NCBI GenBank assembly: GCA_022564535.1
Contig: JADFLD010000061.1
Location: 1 to 8,161 of the forward strand
Reading direction: 5' to 3'
DNA: 8,161 bases
DNA from: Gemmatimonadota bacterium
GTDB lineage: Bacteria; Gemmatimonadota; Gemmatimonadetes; Longimicrobiales; UBA6960
The stretch's first letter is position 1; each line of letters opens with the position of its first letter. A program made the translations under genes and the position numbers. Shown piece by piece: positions 6,223-8,161 of this stretch. The notes beneath the pieces are model-generated. The model was not told the origin of the DNA and ran no database searches. It was given only the letters and a program-made list of their open reading frames with translations.

Positions 6223-7125
6223 GTGCTTCACACCCTTCGGAAGCTTGTCCGCGAGATCCACCGCCGCTCGGTGTGGCAAGTTCTGGGCGTGTATCTAGCG
6301 ATGGCGTGGGGTATTCTTCTGCTTGTCCGGCTGTTGACGGAGCAGGCGGGGCTTCCCGCATGGACGCCTACCATGGCGTTCGTTCTCCTGCTGATCGGCT
6401 TGCCGACTACGCTCGTGACTGCGGTGGTCCAGGGGGGGCTACCGGGACTCCGAATGGTTGACGCGGGGGACCCGAACGAGTTGGAGGGGCTCACACCGGC
6501 CCAGGTTCTCGTCGTCCCCGAAGACCACCCGCTGTACGGCGCGGGAATCTTCACATGGCGAAACGCGATTCTCGGAGGAGCCATGAGCGGCGCGTTGCTC
6601 GTCACCTCGGTCGCTGCCTATCTGGCGATGTGGGCGCTCGGAATCGGTCCGGTCGGCTCGTTGGTCGCACAGGGGATTTTCGAGGAGGACGATTTGATTC
6701 TGCTCGCCGTGTTCGACAACAGGACCGATGATGCCTCGCTCGGGGAGACGGTGACCGACGCCCTCGGTATCGACCTCCAGAAGGCCAGCGTGGTGACGCT
6801 CGTGCCTCGCCAGTTCGTGGACGATGCGCTCGTTCGGATGGGGCGTGATTCGGGGACCCGGTTGACTCCGGAACTCGCACGGAACATCGCGGCTCGCGAA
6901 GGGATCAGGGGGGTGGTCGAGGGGGAGGTGTCTCCGCTCGGAGGGGGGTACCGCCTAGAGGCTAGAATCGTGTTGGCGGACGGTAGGGCGGTCGCGCAAT
7001 TTCAGGACACGGCTTTCGACCGGGAAGAACTGAGTGCCGCAGTCCGGGCCATTTCTACGCGGATTCGACAACGTCTGGGTGAGTCACTTCGCGCGATTCG
7101 GGCCGGGCGCACACGGGACCGCTGA
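6223..7125 (+). CDS. Three-helix membrane protein with FlgO/TolB-like domain, TPR region absent
   Basis: This 300-residue protein resembles the front of Gemmatimonadota membrane proteins that normally continue into tetratricopeptide repeats, sometimes behind a kinase domain. REIHRRSVWQVLGVYLAMAWGILLLVRLL (10-38) is the first membrane helix, 48-70 the second and 113-140 the third. An acidic linker (80-110) lies between helices two and three. Residues 157-252 look like the FlgO/TolB-N alpha/beta module (LLAVFDNRTDD, TDALGIDLQKASVVTLVP, LTPELARNIAAREGIRGVVEGEV). Residues 253-292 match the family segment ending in RQRLGESLRAIR, after which relatives enter the TPR array; here the frame stops eight residues later. 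The start is GTG at 6223, the first possible start after an in-frame TGA at 6154; no ribosome-binding site is evident. The - strand gene on the other side converges, with 45 bases between stops. A role in sensing or scaffolding is inferred only. Confidence 0.8.
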   Translation: MLHTLRKLVREIHRRSVWQVLGVYLAMAWGILLLVRLLTEQAGLPAWTPTMAFVLLLIGLPTTLVTAVVQGGLPGLRMVDAGDPNELEGLTPAQVLVVPEDHPLYGAGIFTWRNAILGGAMSGALLVTSVAAYLAMWALGIGPVGSLVAQGIFEEDDLILLAVFDNRTDDASLGETVTDALGIDLQKASVVTLVPRQFVDDALVRMGRDSGTRLTPELARNIAAREGIRGVVEGEVSPLGGGYRLEARIVLADGRAVAQFQDTAFDREELSAAVRAISTRIRQRLGESLRAIRAGRTRDR

Positions 7126-7170
7126 GGCACGTCCTGCCTCTCTCCCTGGTGGCGGGGCTTCTACGTCGGA

Positions 7171-8161
7171 CTACGCGATTCTCGGGACCCGTTGTTTCAG
7201 CTCCTCGTCGAACGCGACGATTTCGTAGTCGTCCTCGAAGGCGACCCTGTCGACCGGAGGGAGGTACTGGTTGAGATCGACCGCGTCGCCTGCGAGCTGA
7301 CGGTCGAAGAGCGCCAGCTCCCGCTCGGTCTCCTCCTCCGCAGAGTCGGACGTCGAGAATACGATATCTCCGAGGTTGCGGTCGTCGAGACGTAACGTCG
7401 TCCGCACGGTTTCGCTGGCCGTGAACTCCCTCCGGATCTGTTCGAAGGTAAAGCGAAGCGTGCCGTCGTCTCCTGACGACACCTCAGCATCGAGTTCGGC
7501 GGCCAGGTCGTGAAGCGCAGCTTCGACCTTGGGCCGGAGGACGGTCTGGCCCTTGAGCCGCGCGGCGACAAAATCGAACGCCTCGTCGACGCCGACCGAC
7601 CGACCATTCCCGAGCGCCCGTTCGTACACGAGACCGAGCAGTACGCGCCGGAGGTTTCGTGCCTCCCGCTTTCGATTTTCCCTTCTCACGCCGAGCATGC
7701 GCACGAGAGGCCCGGCGAAGAACAGCGTGCTGAAGACGACCGGAATGAGAACGAGGCCGATCACCGCGGCCGAGCCGCTCAACCCGAGACGCGGAAAAAT
7801 GAACAACGGTGATGTCGCCGCAGCAATCAGTGTGAAGGCGTTCATGCCGACCACGACGGCGTTCGCCTTAGAAGTGTTGCCGGTGAGCTCTCTCGCGTAC
7901 TCGAGGCGCATCCAAGACGGATTCGGTTCGCGCACTTTCCTTCGGCTCTCTACGGACGTCATGACGCCCGGGAACGCGTAGACCAACTCTCCGTCGGGAG
8001 AGACCGCGACCTCACCGTCGTAGGCGCCGAGCAGGCGGGCCATCTCCTCTTCCCCCTCCGTGAACGTCGAGCCGGTGTACTGGACGAGCTCCGCCGTCGT
8101 GATCACTCCCTTGCGGGCCCGAATGAGTCGGAGCTTCCCACGGTCGAGCTGTTTCTGGGTC
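7171..8161 (-). CDS. Membrane protein with two winged-helix-like segments, start beyond the window
   Basis: At least 329 residues are visible, and the frame is open to the right edge with family-like sequence (KLRLIRARKGVITTAELVQYTG). A GTG at 8106 is therefore probably internal and the true start lies outside. In visible numbering, 10-64 looks like a winged helix (GVITTAELVQYTG, then a helix, then DGEVAVSPDGELVYAFPG). Residues 98-155 form two membrane helices around SPLFIFPRLGLSG. A basic stretch, RRENRKREARNLRR (159-172), follows, then a second segment at 175-240 with the same layout, ending DGTLRFTFEQI. The tail (250-329) is acidic and predicted soluble. The GELVYAFP and GTLRFTF endings suggest an internal duplication. 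I do not recognise a named family. A membrane-anchored regulator is possible, but winged-helix domains also mediate protein contacts. No operon partner is visible. Confidence 0.8.
   Translation of the reverse strand, partial: TQKQLDRGKLRLIRARKGVITTAELVQYTGSTFTEGEEEMARLLGAYDGEVAVSPDGELVYAFPGVMTSVESRRKVREPNPSWMRLEYARELTGNTSKANAVVVGMNAFTLIAAATSPLFIFPRLGLSGSAAVIGLVLIPVVFSTLFFAGPLVRMLGVRRENRKREARNLRRVLLGLVYERALGNGRSVGVDEAFDFVAARLKGQTVLRPKVEAALHDLAAELDAEVSSGDDGTLRFTFEQIRREFTASETVRTTLRLDDRNLGDIVFSTSDSAEEETERELALFDRQLAGDAVDLNQYLPPVDRVAFEDDYEIVAFDEELKQRVPRIA

Noticed and set aside
6119..6301. A short + strand ATG frame after 6119 and the AGGAGG at 6130-6135
   Set aside because: The frame ends inside the next gene with no recognisable content. 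The AGGAGG lies inside it, not before it. The next in-register start, a TTG at 6153, is 17 bases away and leads to another shadow frame.
7126..7170. A terminator between the convergent genes
   Set aside because: I saw no stable stem with a following T-run in the 45 bases.

Overview
This high-GC window has the gene content of a Gemmatimonadota-like bacterium. I infer that lineage from three things: an ADOP-type ABC permease with its own PadR repressor, an N-terminal 'EIHRRSVWQVLGVYLA' membrane module known from Gemmatimonadota TPR/kinase-like proteins, and small lipoproteins of the 'NLNF...RLG.V.GK' type. No rRNA or universal marker gene is present, so the assignment is by gene style only. No tRNA, rRNA or CRISPR array was seen.

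Left edge (1-1398). The first 80 bases are the 3' end (domains V and VI) of a class C group II intron on the + strand. It lies inside, and antisense to, an ADOP permease gene read on the - strand (1054 down to 81). Only the first 324 permease codons plus two bases are on this side of the intron. The permease overlaps the upstream PadR regulator by ATGA, forming a regulator-permease operon.

Middle (1531-5190, + strand). Three tightly packed genes appear to form one operon divergent from padR. They encode a secreted protein with three carboxypeptidase-regulatory-like beta-sandwich domains, an exported cyclophilin-type peptidyl-prolyl isomerase, and a NamZ-family (DUF1343) exo-beta-N-acetylmuramidase. 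The last two overlap by ATGA. The NamZ protein has no visible signal peptide.

Right half (5272-8161). Two paralogous small lipoproteins are encoded in tandem on the - strand with a GTGA overlap. Divergent from them is a + strand three-helix membrane protein with a FlgO/TolB-like domain that appears to lack the TPR region of its relatives. Convergent with that is an unrecognised - strand protein with two winged-helix-like segments flanking a membrane hairpin. Its start lies beyond the right edge.

No gene-free stretch exceeds 300 bases. The longest gaps (1399-1530 and 6084-6222) are divergent promoter regions. The least ordinary signals are the intron-interrupted permease, the tandem lipoprotein pair, the truncated sensor-like protein and the winged-helix/membrane protein. 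I did not find a convincing new defence or mobile system.
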